Origin: Panulirus ornatus
Lineage: Eukaryota; Arthropoda; Malacostraca; Decapoda; Palinuridae
Assembly (NCBI RefSeq): GCF_036320965.1
Contig: NC_092279.1
Coordinates: 19,831,429-19,895,428, forward strand
Length of the DNA: 64,000 nt
Direction of reading: 5' to 3'
The notes under the pieces are model-generated. The model was not told the origin of the DNA. It did no database searches and was given only the letters and a program-made list of their open reading frames with translations. The translations under genes were made by a program, and so were the position numbers. Positions 48,788 through 61,333 of this stretch are shown here, piece by piece (the first letter of the stretch is position 1; every line of letters starts with the position of its first letter).

Positions 48788-49795
48788 CATTTCCAATAAA
48801 TTTTGCGTACTATCTTGTTCCCCATTGTCTAGAAAGCTGACCAATGAACAGCACTAATTTCAAAGTTTCAACGACACGTTAACCATCTCCCTTAACCAGA
48901 ATAATTCTGATTAGTACTTACATGTAGCAGCTTGTGTGAAATCCTTCCATCACGCTAACTCATCAATCGGTCGTCCAACTTCTCCGTTACCCTTTGTGTA
49001 TGAAAGTCACTATATCACTTAAGTATTGCGCAATTCGTAACTCTTGAACTTGGTCCCCCACGAAAGTTGACCGAGCTCGTAACGTCTGATGATGACCTGC
49101 GCAATGGTAGTGCGCAGGCTGGGTGGAGGTAACTTGCCGAAAGGAATTCAGATAGTTTCATATATATTTCAGTATGTTATATCATCCCAGATTATTAATA
49201 GATATGTAGCAATAAAAATAATGTTGATATTTAGGTAACTGGAAGTTAATAAGGAACTTATATACCTTTTTCAAATATTTGGGATTGAAAACTGTGAGCA
49301 ATACCCCTTGAGCGTCTTCGGCAGCTACGAGAAATCTATTGCAAATAGATTATTGCAGTTAACCAATCTTTCAAACTCTAAACGAAGTGTTAATTCAGAA
49401 AATCCATAAGTATAGATATATCGCTACACATATGACTAATACTAGACATGTATACCATGCGGAGTTATGTTTATCAATATCTAATAATTCATTACATGAT
49501 TGTTACTAATGTCTCTAAAAAAAATGTTAGATGAACCTTTTCTTAATTTCTATCATATCTGATCAGATGAAAAATATTGGCGGACTCTCTGCTTTTTAAT
49601 TATTGGAATTGGTTATCAGCTTACAAAAGTTTTTCGCTTATTCATAAGATAGTATTATTACGGTTTCCGACTTTCAGCAAATTTTGGGATTTTAAGTCAT
49701 AGAATCAGTAATTTAGGGGATTTTGATACCCTGATCTTTTTTTTTTTTTTTATATATAGTCCATCGTTTATGTGATGAGCGACCGACAGAGTTCC
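48420..49795. other. No gene; (CA)n and a hairpin
   Basis: Unique AT-rich sequence with (CA)n at 48756-48785. A perfect 8-bp inverted repeat (CCTGCGCA / TGCGCAGG, 7-base loop) lies at 49096-49118. Confidence 0.5.
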
Positions 49796-49799
49796 TGTG

Positions 49800-49942
49800 T
49801 GTTCGTATGTTCGTGGCTAGGTTGCAGCGCGCATGTTCAGGAGTCTGGCGCATGTGCACTTGTTCTCAGGACGCTTATTGGTCAGTTCGAATTTGTATCA
49901 ACCAATCCGACGCCTCGCGCTTCAAATTGAAATCATATCCGC
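49800..49942 (+). promoter_or_regulatory. Promoter-like region (CCAAT, NRF-1-like, YY1-like)
   Basis: Upstream of the possible first exon there are NRF-1-like GC palindromes (CAGCGCGCATG and GGCGCATGTGCAC), an inverted CCAAT box (ATTGG, about 49876) and a direct CCAAT box (about 49900). A CCGCCATGTTGTC at the ATG resembles a YY1 site. This set is typical of TATA-less housekeeping promoters. The sites are short and could occur by chance. Confidence 0.3.
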
Positions 49943-50065
49943 CATGTTGTCCTTGTGTCGTGACTGTAATCCTGATTACTTCGAAACTGTCGTAGATCAA
50001 AATATTAGAGTAATGACGGCGGGACGTGCAAATCTCATCAGGAACACGGTGTCCTTAGACAAGTG
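49943..50065 (+). CDS. Possible first exon, 40 codons, unknown function
   Basis: The ATG in a CCGCCATG context starts a 40-residue frame (MLSLCRDCNPDYF...). It includes NIRVMTAGRANLIRN and reaches a stop at 50066, overlapping a possible splice donor (ACAA then GTGAAG). The product is short, hydrophilic and unlike any family I recognise. It may be the 5' exon of a gene whose remaining exons are outside or decayed. It could also be the N-terminal part of the broken transposase that follows, because the region just downstream has related short open stretches in other frames. The promoter-like motifs upstream are the main reason to note it. Transcript evidence is needed. Confidence 0.2.
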
Positions 50066-50159
50066 AAGTGTACTCAGCCTTTGCAATTACGAGCTGATAG
50101 ATGTATTTAGTTGTGTCGTAGAAGTTACTCTAAGGGTGTAAATATCAAGTATCAGAATT

Positions 50160-50880
50160 TAAATGAACATATGTCGATGGTGCACATCTGGAGCTGTGGA
50201 AACTGATTTTAATTGGTAATCATTGGCTCCAAAAGCGTCTAGGATCATCATACAGCCAAAGTGTTTGAACTTGTCTCCCACTACGAGTGTCGAGCGATGT
50301 ATTATGTTTCGGAAGTGACGGGATACTGGTTTAAGCAGTAGAAAACCCTGGCATTGTTGTGGAAATCAACGACTCGCATTTAGGAAAGTGGAAAATACGA
50401 GAAAGGAAGTGTTCTGAGTGACATCTAGGTGTTTGGTGGCACTGAGAGGCAGTCCAAGAAGTCATTCTTCTCGTAGAAACTGTTGGTCGTAAACCCGACA
50501 CTGCTACCTTAATCAAGCAGTGCACGTGGCCAGAGACAACTGTTGTGAGCAACAAGTTGGCAGTCTTTACAACACCCTAAAGAACCACGGATTCGTACAC
50601 CCACCTTGTGATTAACCACCCCGAGAAATTTTTTAATTTACATTAACTCCAATATCCACACGCAGAATAACGAGTGTCTGTGGAGGGACTTTAAGGAGTG
50701 AGTGAGGAGGAATGGCAATAAGTTCATCACTTATTCGTCAAACTGTTCAGCGAGGAGAGGCGTCCACACCAGTTCTTCCTCACTGCCTGCAGTCGGGAAA
50801 ACTGGCTTGTGAGATTTGTGGATGACGAAGAGGAGGAGGAGGACATCAACGACCCCAATTCTGAGTCTTCTGAGTTGAAG
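50160..50880 (+). pseudogene. Broken IS1595/Merlin-type (ISXO2-like) transposase
   Basis: Frame-shifted stretches translate to the signature order of the ISXO2-like transposase domain found in bacterial IS1595 and eukaryotic Merlin elements. PGIVVEINDSHLGKWK (from 50347) stands for the usual VEIDES..GK block. VFGGTERQSKK (about 50429) stands for the VFGGIER block. TLIKQCTWPETTVVSNKLA matches the block ending in the second catalytic Asp. HLVINHPEKFF and HTQNNECLWRDFK match the final NHS..F and HTN.IE..W blocks. Stops and frame shifts separate the pieces. Two of the three catalytic acidic positions are changed (Asp to Asn in EIND and in VVSN). The last part is open again, is acidic (DDEEEEEDINDPNSES), and ends at a donor-like AAG/GTAAGG (50880). 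No inverted terminal repeats were found by eye. This is a dead DNA transposon remnant, or less likely a decayed domesticated gene. Confidence 0.65.
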
Positions 50881-50902
50881 GTAAGGATGTGCGCCTGTGT
50901 AC

Positions 50903-50935
50903 TTAGGTTAGGTTAGGTTACGTTACGTTAGGTTT
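50903..50935 (+). repeat. Interstitial TTAGG telomere-like run
   Basis: TTAGGTTAGGTTAGGTTACG followed by TTACGTTAGG: about six imperfect units of the arthropod telomeric pentamer TTAGG. It is too short to be a telomere. Confidence 0.8.
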
Positions 50936-50939
50936 TATT

Positions 50940-51918
50940 GGCTTTGGTAGAAATGATGTGTCCGATGGTTTTTGATGTTTTATTTTAAACGATTCTGAAA
51001 TTCATTTCTACAGCAAATTACTATTTTGTATGTGTATGTGTGTGTGTGTGACTTTTCCCCCTTCCCAAAACCCCGGTTTCCACTGGAGGGTCCCTCCCAC
51101 TCCCATTATCTTTGGGTAAAGAGGGAATAAATGTCAGACTTGTGCAAAACACGTCAAAACACGGAAAAACGTAATTTCAACTTCCAAACAGATGCATGTC
51201 CGAAATGGTAATTTTACCTCGCATGTTTGCAAGATACAAGGGAGTTTTAAGCGATACCCGTAGTATGTGGAAATACACCACTGTACATGAACCAGTTTCA
51301 CATATATCTAATTTCCGATCAGTAAAACGGTTTTGATATGCCAAATGTTATCTTTTTTTTTCATTTTCATAATGTTGGATTTTGGAATAACCATTTAACG
51401 AAATCATTTTCCAATGCATTTTCACTGCCTAAAATTCAAAATTTAGTCATCACTCCGCATTGTTGATATGTTGAATTACTTTAACATATTGCCTGTATTT
51501 GACGTTCAGCAAATTACATTAAAACTAAAACAATAACGAGTTTATATATTTTTCCCTGTATTTGAACCGTCCGAATCTGGGTCTGCCCACAGCGTTCAAA
51601 CCTAACCGTCAGAATATGATAAATCACAGATTAGAATTATTTCTGTACGTAATCAATGGCAATGAAATTAACGCTACTAATACTTCCTAACCTACGACAC
51701 AATATAGGAAAAATCATCAAAAAACTTTATTCACTCGTGAAACCAGATATATGCACAATCTCAAGGGCATCAGAGGTTTCATATGAATGAAAATCTAAGA
51801 CGATATTTCGACTTGAGAAAAAAAACATGATAAATTTGTGACGCACCGTACAAGGTAGGGAAGCCACAAAGACACGTTTAATTTTCAGTTCCTTGCTATC
51901 ACAGCCATAAACGAACCC
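50940..51918. other. No gene seen
   Basis: Unique AT-rich sequence without recognisable coding capacity. Confidence 0.5.
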
Positions 51919-51919
51919 T

Positions 51920-51920
<1 letters not shown>

Positions 51921-51967
<47 letters not shown>
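51921..51967. repeat. Homopolymer of ~47 G
   Basis: An uninterrupted G-run on the plus strand between unique sequences. It can form G-quadruplexes, and its length is unreliable in most sequencing methods. Confidence 0.9.
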
Positions 51968-51968
<1 letters not shown>

Positions 51969-51969
51969 C

Positions 51970-52595
51970 AAACGACAAGTTGTGGCCAAGATCCTGCTGC
52001 ACTTGACAGCAGCTGTGAAACGTATCTTAGCCGGAGGGTGCTTAAGGCCGACCCGACACTGCTTGCCACACAGCTGGGTCAACTCTCCCTCAAGAGTTAT
52101 AAAAACTCAGCAGTTCGAAGAGAAAAGTTGTGGGATAAACGTTAGGTTATGTTTTCTAGCGTATGAAACCTTTTCATGAAATGCTTCTATGGAACAGATC
52201 CATGATCAAAGATTAGAAACAAAGGAACAGAGATCTCCTATCGTAAAAATTCTCATTTTGCGTATCTTCCCTAAGGGTAGAAAACTTCAATAGAGTTTTC
52301 AGTTAGGTGTACATAATATTTTGTCATCAAATATAAATAATCGTATCATTCGTGGATTAGACTGCGAATTATCACACGAGCGAACTTTTTTTCGAACACT
52401 GCCCAGTGATAGTTTTACCTAACTACAAAATAGAAAGACAAAACCTGGCATTTGATATTGCAAAGTCCAGTGACCTGAAAATATACATATACTTTCTGCG
52501 AGTAAATCTACCGTTATAATGTCTCGCAAGAGCGTCGTTGGTGCAGAGGTTAGCAATGTGACCAACTAAGCTAACGGGCGGGTTGCGGTGAGGGA
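51970..52595. other. No gene seen; possible tRNA-like remnant
   Basis: Unique sequence. TCGTTGGTGCAGAGGTTAGC (about 52534-52553) resembles an A-box region, but the expected B-box is decayed. Confidence 0.4.
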
Positions 52596-52599
52596 GGTG

Positions 52600-53420
52600 A
52601 ATTGAGAGAATTTTGGAAAAAGGGGCTGGTATGCAGTTTGTTAGGGGCTTTGGATGGGGGCTTAGATGTTCATCAGTTACTGCTCACTGATGACACGGTA
52701 CAGGTGGCAGATCCTAGGGAGAAATTACAGGTGGTGGTTTCTGTGTCTAAGAGGCGTGTGTGAAAGGAGCAAGTTGACTTAATGTGATTAAATCAGAGGA
52801 AAGAAACGGGTTACTTAGTTTGGGAAGCGAAGTGTTTTAGATACCAGGGAGTGTACTTGGTAGCGAATGGAACCATGTGTGTGGGTGAGGAGGGGTCGAA
52901 GGTCGTAGGTGCATTAAGGAATGTGTGACAAGGCAAGTCACTGTCTGTGAGGGCAAAGGTAGGTATGTTTGATGGTACTGTAATCCCGACAGTGTTTTAT
53001 GGATGCGAGGGTAGGCCCTATATGACAAAGTACAGAAGATGAATGTGTTGGAAATGAAATGTTTGACGAGAATTTATGGCGTTCGGAAAGTCGATGGAGT
53101 AAGAAATAACAAGCTTAGTGTGGCGTGGCAGTATGAGTAGTGTGTATGAGAGAAGTGAAGAGAGTAGGCTCGTATGGTTTGGACATATGGAGAGGATGAG
53201 TAAGAAAACGTCGGTTAAAAGAGCATACACGTCACAAGTGGAGGGAATAAGGAAACAAGGGCAGCCAAGGATGAGGTGTATGGTGTGAAGGATGTTATGG
53301 GTGTTTGGAACCTGAACGCACTTAAGGATCTGAAGCATGCAAGGGATAAAGCGAACTGGAGCTATGTGGTAAACAGGGGACGACGTGTTGTCAATAGGCT
53401 GAGCCAGGTCATATGAAGGG
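52600..53420 (+). pseudogene. Ancient, degenerate LINE copy (reverse transcriptase end and C-terminal region)
   Basis: Diverged but colinear with about 59050-59860 of the long LINE. It runs from a remnant of the reverse transcriptase active-site block (CTCACTGATGACACGGTACA), through AAGTGTTTTAGATACC, GGTATGTTTGATGG, GTTTTATGGATGCGAGG and TGGTTTGGACATATGGAGAG, to a 3' end with CTATGTGGTAAACAGGGG. Many stops, frame shifts and deletions are present. It cannot encode an enzyme. Compared with the young copies it documents long-term residence of this LINE clade in the genome. Confidence 0.88.
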
Positions 53421-53950
53421 ATCGGGGAAAACAACGAGAAGGTCATGTGGGGCCTGATTGTGGAGGGAGAGCTTTGGCGTCTGTGCATTATACATGACGC
53501 ACGTTGAGGCCAGTATGCAGTATACAAGGAGCGATCTTTGTAGGGCCATATACGCAGTGAGAGTGTACGTGACCTTTGAACTAACGAACATCCGAGGAAA
53601 GTTTTCAAGATTTTTCGATTTGTGGTTATAACTTGACGTTGACGGCCCAACCAGCCAAACGAAGCGAGACGAATGTAAAACTTTCCCTGTACCACACAAG
53701 CAAAACACACACGCAAACCCGTCGCCTACGCCCCAAGTGAAGTTTCACTCTGCCTTCCCCTGGGATTGTGGTGCGTCCCCCCCCCCCCCCCCCAGGTGCT
53801 ACAACAATGTAGTGTCAGCCACACCTACCCTGGGGAGTGAGGTGGCCACCCAGGTGCTCCAACAAACAGTCCATCACAGCAGCAAACACATAAACACCCC
53901 AGATGGCGCGTTAGGGTAACAGGTGACTCTCCAGGTATGTCAATAGGCTC
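53421..53950. other. No gene seen
   Basis: It probably includes the old LINE's untranslated tail to about 53480, then unique sequence with a C-run (about 53778-53792). Confidence 0.45.
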
Positions 53951-53956
53951 ATTAAA

Positions 53957-54325
53957 CCCTGGAGAACGACGGCACGACCCTTGGGGACGACTGTATGATA
54001 ATTGGGTACGACGGTACGGCCCTCAGGTACGACGGCCGGGTAAAGAGGTAACTTAAGACGACCTTTTGGCTATGACACTCGGGTACAACAATATGACCTT
54101 GCATGACCTTTGACTTGACTCTAAGAATCAATCCAAAATAGATATGCCATCGTACCCACCGGTCGTATCATTGTGCTCCACCGTGTCATCGTACCCAAGG
54201 GCCGTACCGACGTACTCAGTCATGCAATCGTAACCACTTGCCGTACTGACGTTTCCAGTCGTACCATCGTACCCAAGTGCCGTACCGTCGTACTCAATCA
54301 TGCCATCGCACCCAAGAGACGTGCC
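53957..54325. repeat. 21-bp element, inverted-array copy
   Basis: Minus-oriented degenerate units (GGTACGACGGTACGGCCCTC type) at about 53957-54095. A core-like ACTTGACTCTAAGAATCA follows near 54112-54129. Plus-oriented units (ATCGTACCCAAGGGCCGTAC) run to about 54325. Here the unit reads GTACCCAAG where other loci have GTGCTCAAG, a locus-specific variant shared by both arms. Confidence 0.75.
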
Positions 54326-54390
54326 GCAGGGGCTGCAAATCCCTTTTACATTAAGAGCTGTGCTTTATTATATGAAAATTAGCCAGAATT

Positions 54391-54394
<4 letters not shown>

Positions 54395-54461
<67 letters not shown>
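54395..54461. repeat. (AT)n microsatellite
   Basis: About 67 bp of AT repeat leading into the SINE-like copy. Confidence 0.94.
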
Positions 54462-54468
<7 letters not shown>

Positions 54469-54481
54469 CATATATGTATAT

Positions 54482-54620
54482 ATTCGCCATGTAGTGTATT
54501 AGCGAGGTAGCGTCAAAAACAGATGATTGACCCATAGAGGGAAAATCCTCACTTGGTCCCATCTCTGTTCCTTCTTTTGGAAAAGTAAGACAGGGGGGGA
54601 GGATTTCCAGTCAAGCGTAA
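54482..54620 (-). mobile_element. SINE-like element, diverged and truncated, minus strand
   Basis: On the plus strand it has TATTAGCGAGGTAGCGTCAA, GGAAAATCCTCACTTGG, TCTGTTCCTTCTTTTGGAAA and GGGAGGATTTCCAG. The element's 5' third is missing. This is an older copy. Confidence 0.75.
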
Positions 54621-54624
54621 CAGG

Positions 54625-55320
54625 ACATTAAGAAGGGGGGGGGGGGGGAATTGCTAAAAAAAAAATGTCATTAGTACTTTTATAGTATAAAGTGTGGCGC
54701 TCGAATGCAATAACGTACATGAGGACGTAATAAATATGCACAGCATACGCAAGTGTTGAAGAGTTGTTCGACAGTAGAGAAGGGTTCGAGAAACGGGGGC
54801 CCAACGGGAGTGAAACTCTCTCTCCGTGCTGTACAAATAGGTGAATCTGCACACACACACACACACACGGGTTACGGAGAGTGATACGTGTTATCCCATG
54901 CATGCTCCCGGCTGCGTCACTGGCACTGTAAATTTCAAGGGTAGCTGGCAGCTGCAGTTGTTCTCGTCAAACATTCTTAGGTTCCATGCAGGCCAGATGA
55001 CTCCTGGGGAATGCCACGTGAAATATTTCTAAAGCCCAAAGAAAAATCTTACCCCCGATACCCTAACCCGGTGTAAACTAGGATGTCAAAGAAGCGATTC
55101 AAATAGACGTACCTATCGCTTGCAAAGTAATAAGGCCGATGGATTTAAAGTTATGCATTTCTGATATCACATAATACAATATAGAATAAAGAAATTATAT
55201 GTTTTGAGTCATTCTGTTTTCAGAAAATAGGCGAATCTAAACAGAAACGACACATCAGTGCAACACTTAGTTAACACGATGAACAAGTCGCAATTTTCTG
55301 ACGACGAAGTCGACTGAAAA
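54625..55320. other. No gene seen
   Basis: Unique sequence with a short G-run (about 54635-54649) and (CA)n at 54850-54868. Confidence 0.5.
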
Positions 55321-55323
55321 CAG

Positions 55324-55428
<105 letters not shown>

Positions 55429-55429
55429 G

Positions 55430-56075
55430 AAGCCATTTCTGTTTATGACAGAAAGGGACCTGTAAAACAACACACTCGCACTCTGATATTAACGCGCTTC
55501 TCTGTAAAACCAAGTCCAAACCTGCATAAAGTCACATTAGATACAAAACAAGCAAAGGAGGCACGCCACCAAGACCGCAGCACACACCATCAACGCTGGA
55601 AGCACCACCTCCATCAGTAGACCTTTAGAGCGCAACACAAACACAGGCATCAACACCTTCTTAACAGGACAAACACAACAACCCAACGCCCTGCCCAGTA
55701 CGGAGCAATATCACGCCTCCGTCAACAGTATGATGGAACATATATGCAGACTGTCTGCCGTTATTAATATTACAGAAGCTGAATTTCCCGCTTAAACACG
55801 GTCCGCCAATACTGCATGGATCCTTCACTCTTGTCACAGATCCTGAATATTAGAGGAGCTACATGCATGTATGATTAAATCCGCTTTGCTGATATTGTGT
55901 GTCTTCCAAATGTACAATAAATCCATAAGTGAAACTGTATTTGTACTTGAATTGCTTTAAGGGATTAGATGACTTAACTTGTTACCAACTAAGATGGGTC
56001 TTTTCTTTTTCATTTTTCATGTTAGCTGAGACGGCACTGGCAACTGAGGCCCTAATCAAGGCCAACTCATTGATA
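55430..56075. other. No gene seen
   Basis: Unique sequence without recognisable coding capacity. Confidence 0.5.
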
Positions 56076-56076
<1 letters not shown>

Positions 56077-56127
<51 letters not shown>

Positions 56128-56369
56128 TTCTTTTTTCTTTTAAACTATTGCCATTTCCCGCGTTAGCGAGGTAGCGTTAAGAACAGAGGACTGGGCCTTT
56201 TTTGGAATATCCTCCCCTGGCCCCCTCTGTTCCTTCTTTTGGAAAATTAAGAAAAAAAAAAAAAAAAGAGAGGGGAGGATTTCCAGCCCCCCGCTCCCTC
56301 CCCTTTTAGTCGCCTTCTACGACACGCAGGGAATACGTGGGAAGTATTCTTAATCCCCTATCCCCAGGG

Positions 56370-56444
<75 letters not shown>
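56077..56444 (-). mobile_element. SINE-like element, full length, in (AT)n
   Basis: (AT)n 56077-56126, then the complete element in minus orientation (about 56127-56372: GCGTTAGCGAGGTAGCGTTA, long A-run, GTCGCCTTCTACGACACGCA, CCCCTATCCCCAGGG), then (AT)n 56373-56444. It is the same configuration as at 28.5 and 30.1 kb. Confidence 0.88.
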
Positions 56445-56446
<2 letters not shown>

Positions 56447-56449
56447 TAG

Positions 56450-56544
56450 GCTAAGCCAAGTACACAATTTATCAAACCAACTCCCAAGGGTAGATGAACA
56501 GCTGAGTTAACTGTGGGTCGACTGCTACAAACAGGATTCGAATC
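56450..56544 (-). other. Possible tRNA-derived SINE fragment
   Basis: GGTAGATGAACAGCTGAGTT and ACAGGATTCGAATC (a B-box-like sequence on the minus strand) occur in the order expected of a tRNA-derived SINE read in reverse. Weak identification. Confidence 0.3.
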
Positions 56545-56715
56545 AAGTGCAATATTATATACATAGACCTTATCAAGTACAACATGGTATACATAGACCT
56601 CAAGTGCAAAAGTTTACATAGACCTCAAGTACAATGTAGTATAAGCAAACCTTAACAAGTACACTACATAGACCTTATCAAGTACAACGTGCTATACACA
56701 GCCCTTATCACGTAC
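56545..56715. repeat. Degenerate ~33-bp tandem repeat
   Basis: Recurrent ACATAGACCTTATCAAGTAC phrases with variable spacing and substitutions, about five copies. Confidence 0.75.
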
Positions 56716-56719
56716 CGTG

Positions 56720-57235
56720 AAATGACTGATCTATTGCGTCCAGATTCCAGCACATACCATTTTCTCTCCTCGCAGGTATCCTCTCCATTCATAATTCACG
56801 CAGTGCAAACAACGGACTCCAATGAACCCCCGTGTGTCCGGTCGTAAACATGACTGATGTGAAGTATGCGATGACCTTACACTGGTAGCAATAGTGAGGC
56901 GAGGGCACCGGGCCGACACACCCCAACCCTCCTCATCTGACTCCTAACTCCTAATTGGCAAATATTTGCTTCAGCAGGGATGGGGTTATTTAATATTTAT
57001 TAGCTACCATAGGAGAGCAAACCCACCCTTCTATAAATATTATGTCTTCGTGCAGGTCCGAGAATATTGCTAGTCACTGAGGTCGTTCATCATACCTTGA
57101 CTGTACAGTGTCGAACTTCTGTTCAATATACGTTAGACAAATGGGTTTGGGAATTTAAGACGAACAGGAAGAAGGTTTTTAATTATTTCACCACAAAAAA
57201 AATAAATGTCACAGTAATTTTCATATATACATATA
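56720..57235. other. No gene seen
   Basis: Unique sequence between repeats. Confidence 0.5.
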
Positions 57236-57362
57236 TCTTCGTTGTATGTCAACTGACTGTTATGTTTCTTTCTTGTATCTCCCCTGGTGATGAGATTATT
57301 ACACGAAAGTGCACTTGGGAAATTATCTTGTTACATTTCCCCGTGGACTCATAGGAATATAT
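57236..57362 (+). repeat. 'GACTCATAGGAATAT' dispersed repeat, copy at LINE 5' junction
   Basis: It shares GTCAACTGACTGTTATGTTT, TGAGATTATTACACGAAAGT, GCACTTGGGA and CCCCGTGGACTCATAGGAAT with the copies at 12.4, 17.9 and 39.5 kb. Its right end abuts the truncated 5' end of the LINE. Confidence 0.82.
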
Positions 57363-60134
<2,772 letters not shown>

Positions 60135-60410
60135 CACCATATCAAGAAGCACTCACATTTTCTTTACCCTAACCCAAGAGCCTCTGGCCATGTACCCTTA
60201 AGCCCTTTTACCTTCTTTATTGTCCCATATTTATCTTGGGGATGTGTGGCCACGTTAATTTCCTGTGTTAATTGGTAAGCTGGTCTGCCACCTTACCCCC
60301 TATGGTCTTCCAGTCCTCTGCTCCTGATAACGCTTGTTCCTTTCCATTCAGCTCTCTCTCATTTTCTGATGTTCGCCTCTTGTGTCTGCTTCCTGGTGGT
60401 CGGCGCTGAA
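60135..60410. other. No gene seen
   Basis: Unique sequence between the LINE and the next 21-bp element. Confidence 0.45.
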
Positions 60411-60569
60411 GACCTTGAACACGATGGCTTTTCCCTTGACTTGATTTTAAGACTCGGCTGAAAGACCACGCCATGGTACTCGGTGGTCGTAACGTCGTGC
60501 TCAAGGATCGTACCGTTGTGCTTAGGGGTCGTACCGTCGTGCTCAAGGGTCGCACCGTCGCGCCTCATG
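60411..60569. repeat. 21-bp element, inverted copy with minimal left arm
   Basis: A single minus-oriented unit (CCTTGAACACGATGG, 60412-60426) is followed by a core with CTTGACTTGATTTTAAGAC and CTGAAAGACCACGCCATG. Four plus-oriented units then follow (GTCGTAACGTCGTGCTCAAG to about 60569). Confidence 0.8.
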
Positions 60570-61249
60570 TCTTACTTAAGTAAGATACGGAGTCAGTACA
60601 GCAACTCTTCTTCATACCACAAGAGGAAACTGACGACCAACACTTAGCATGAGTGTCAGCCTCATGAGGCCAAACCGTCGAACTAAAGAGGTTACGTCGT
60701 CGTGCTCAAGATAAATCGTCGTACTCACGATTTACGACAGACGCCTTGAAACCGACGTTCGACAGTTTCAGAATCGGGAGAAATTCTAAGACTAGCTTGC
60801 CAGCCAGCCAGTCTACACTACACGCAGGGAATATGATCATTATTTCTCTAAACTTCTCTTCTCCTGAATAAGGCTCTGGTTGACAGAATCCATTCTTCCT
60901 TTGTAGATTCAAACATAACCACCCAAGTCTATCGGCTACAGGTCCCCATTGTAAGGCACTTTTTATTTAATGATGTGTTTGGATATCATTTGTCAAACCC
61001 CATTGCTAAAAGTCGACGTTACATGGACGGAAAGCCTGTCTTGTTTCTTTTAAAGATGATTGTCATCCATTGGGCAATTCCCGGTATTTTGTCCTCAAAA
61101 CCCTCGTCGTTTTACTGTCACTCGTTTACTGACTTGAGAACTTATGGTGTTACCAAGAGTTTTTAACTTGGCGCCTCTCTCGCGCTCTCTCTTGTCATAG
61201 TGCGTACTACGCGCTCTATCCCTACCATATGGCAAACTCTCCGTGGTAG

Positions 61250-61250
<1 letters not shown>
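60570..61250. other. No gene; decayed 21-bp units
   Basis: Unique sequence. Two or three decayed plus-oriented units lie at about 60662-60735 (ACGTCGTCGTGCTCAAG). Confidence 0.5.

Positions 61251-61252
<2 letters not shown>

Positions 61253-61328
<76 letters not shown>
61253..61328. repeat. (CT)n microsatellite
   Basis: About 76 bp of CT repeat. Pyrimidine-rich CTT/CCT sequence continues to about 62155, giving a 255-codon hydrophobic-looking frame that is compositional, not a gene. Confidence 0.95.
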
Positions 61329-61333
<5 letters not shown>

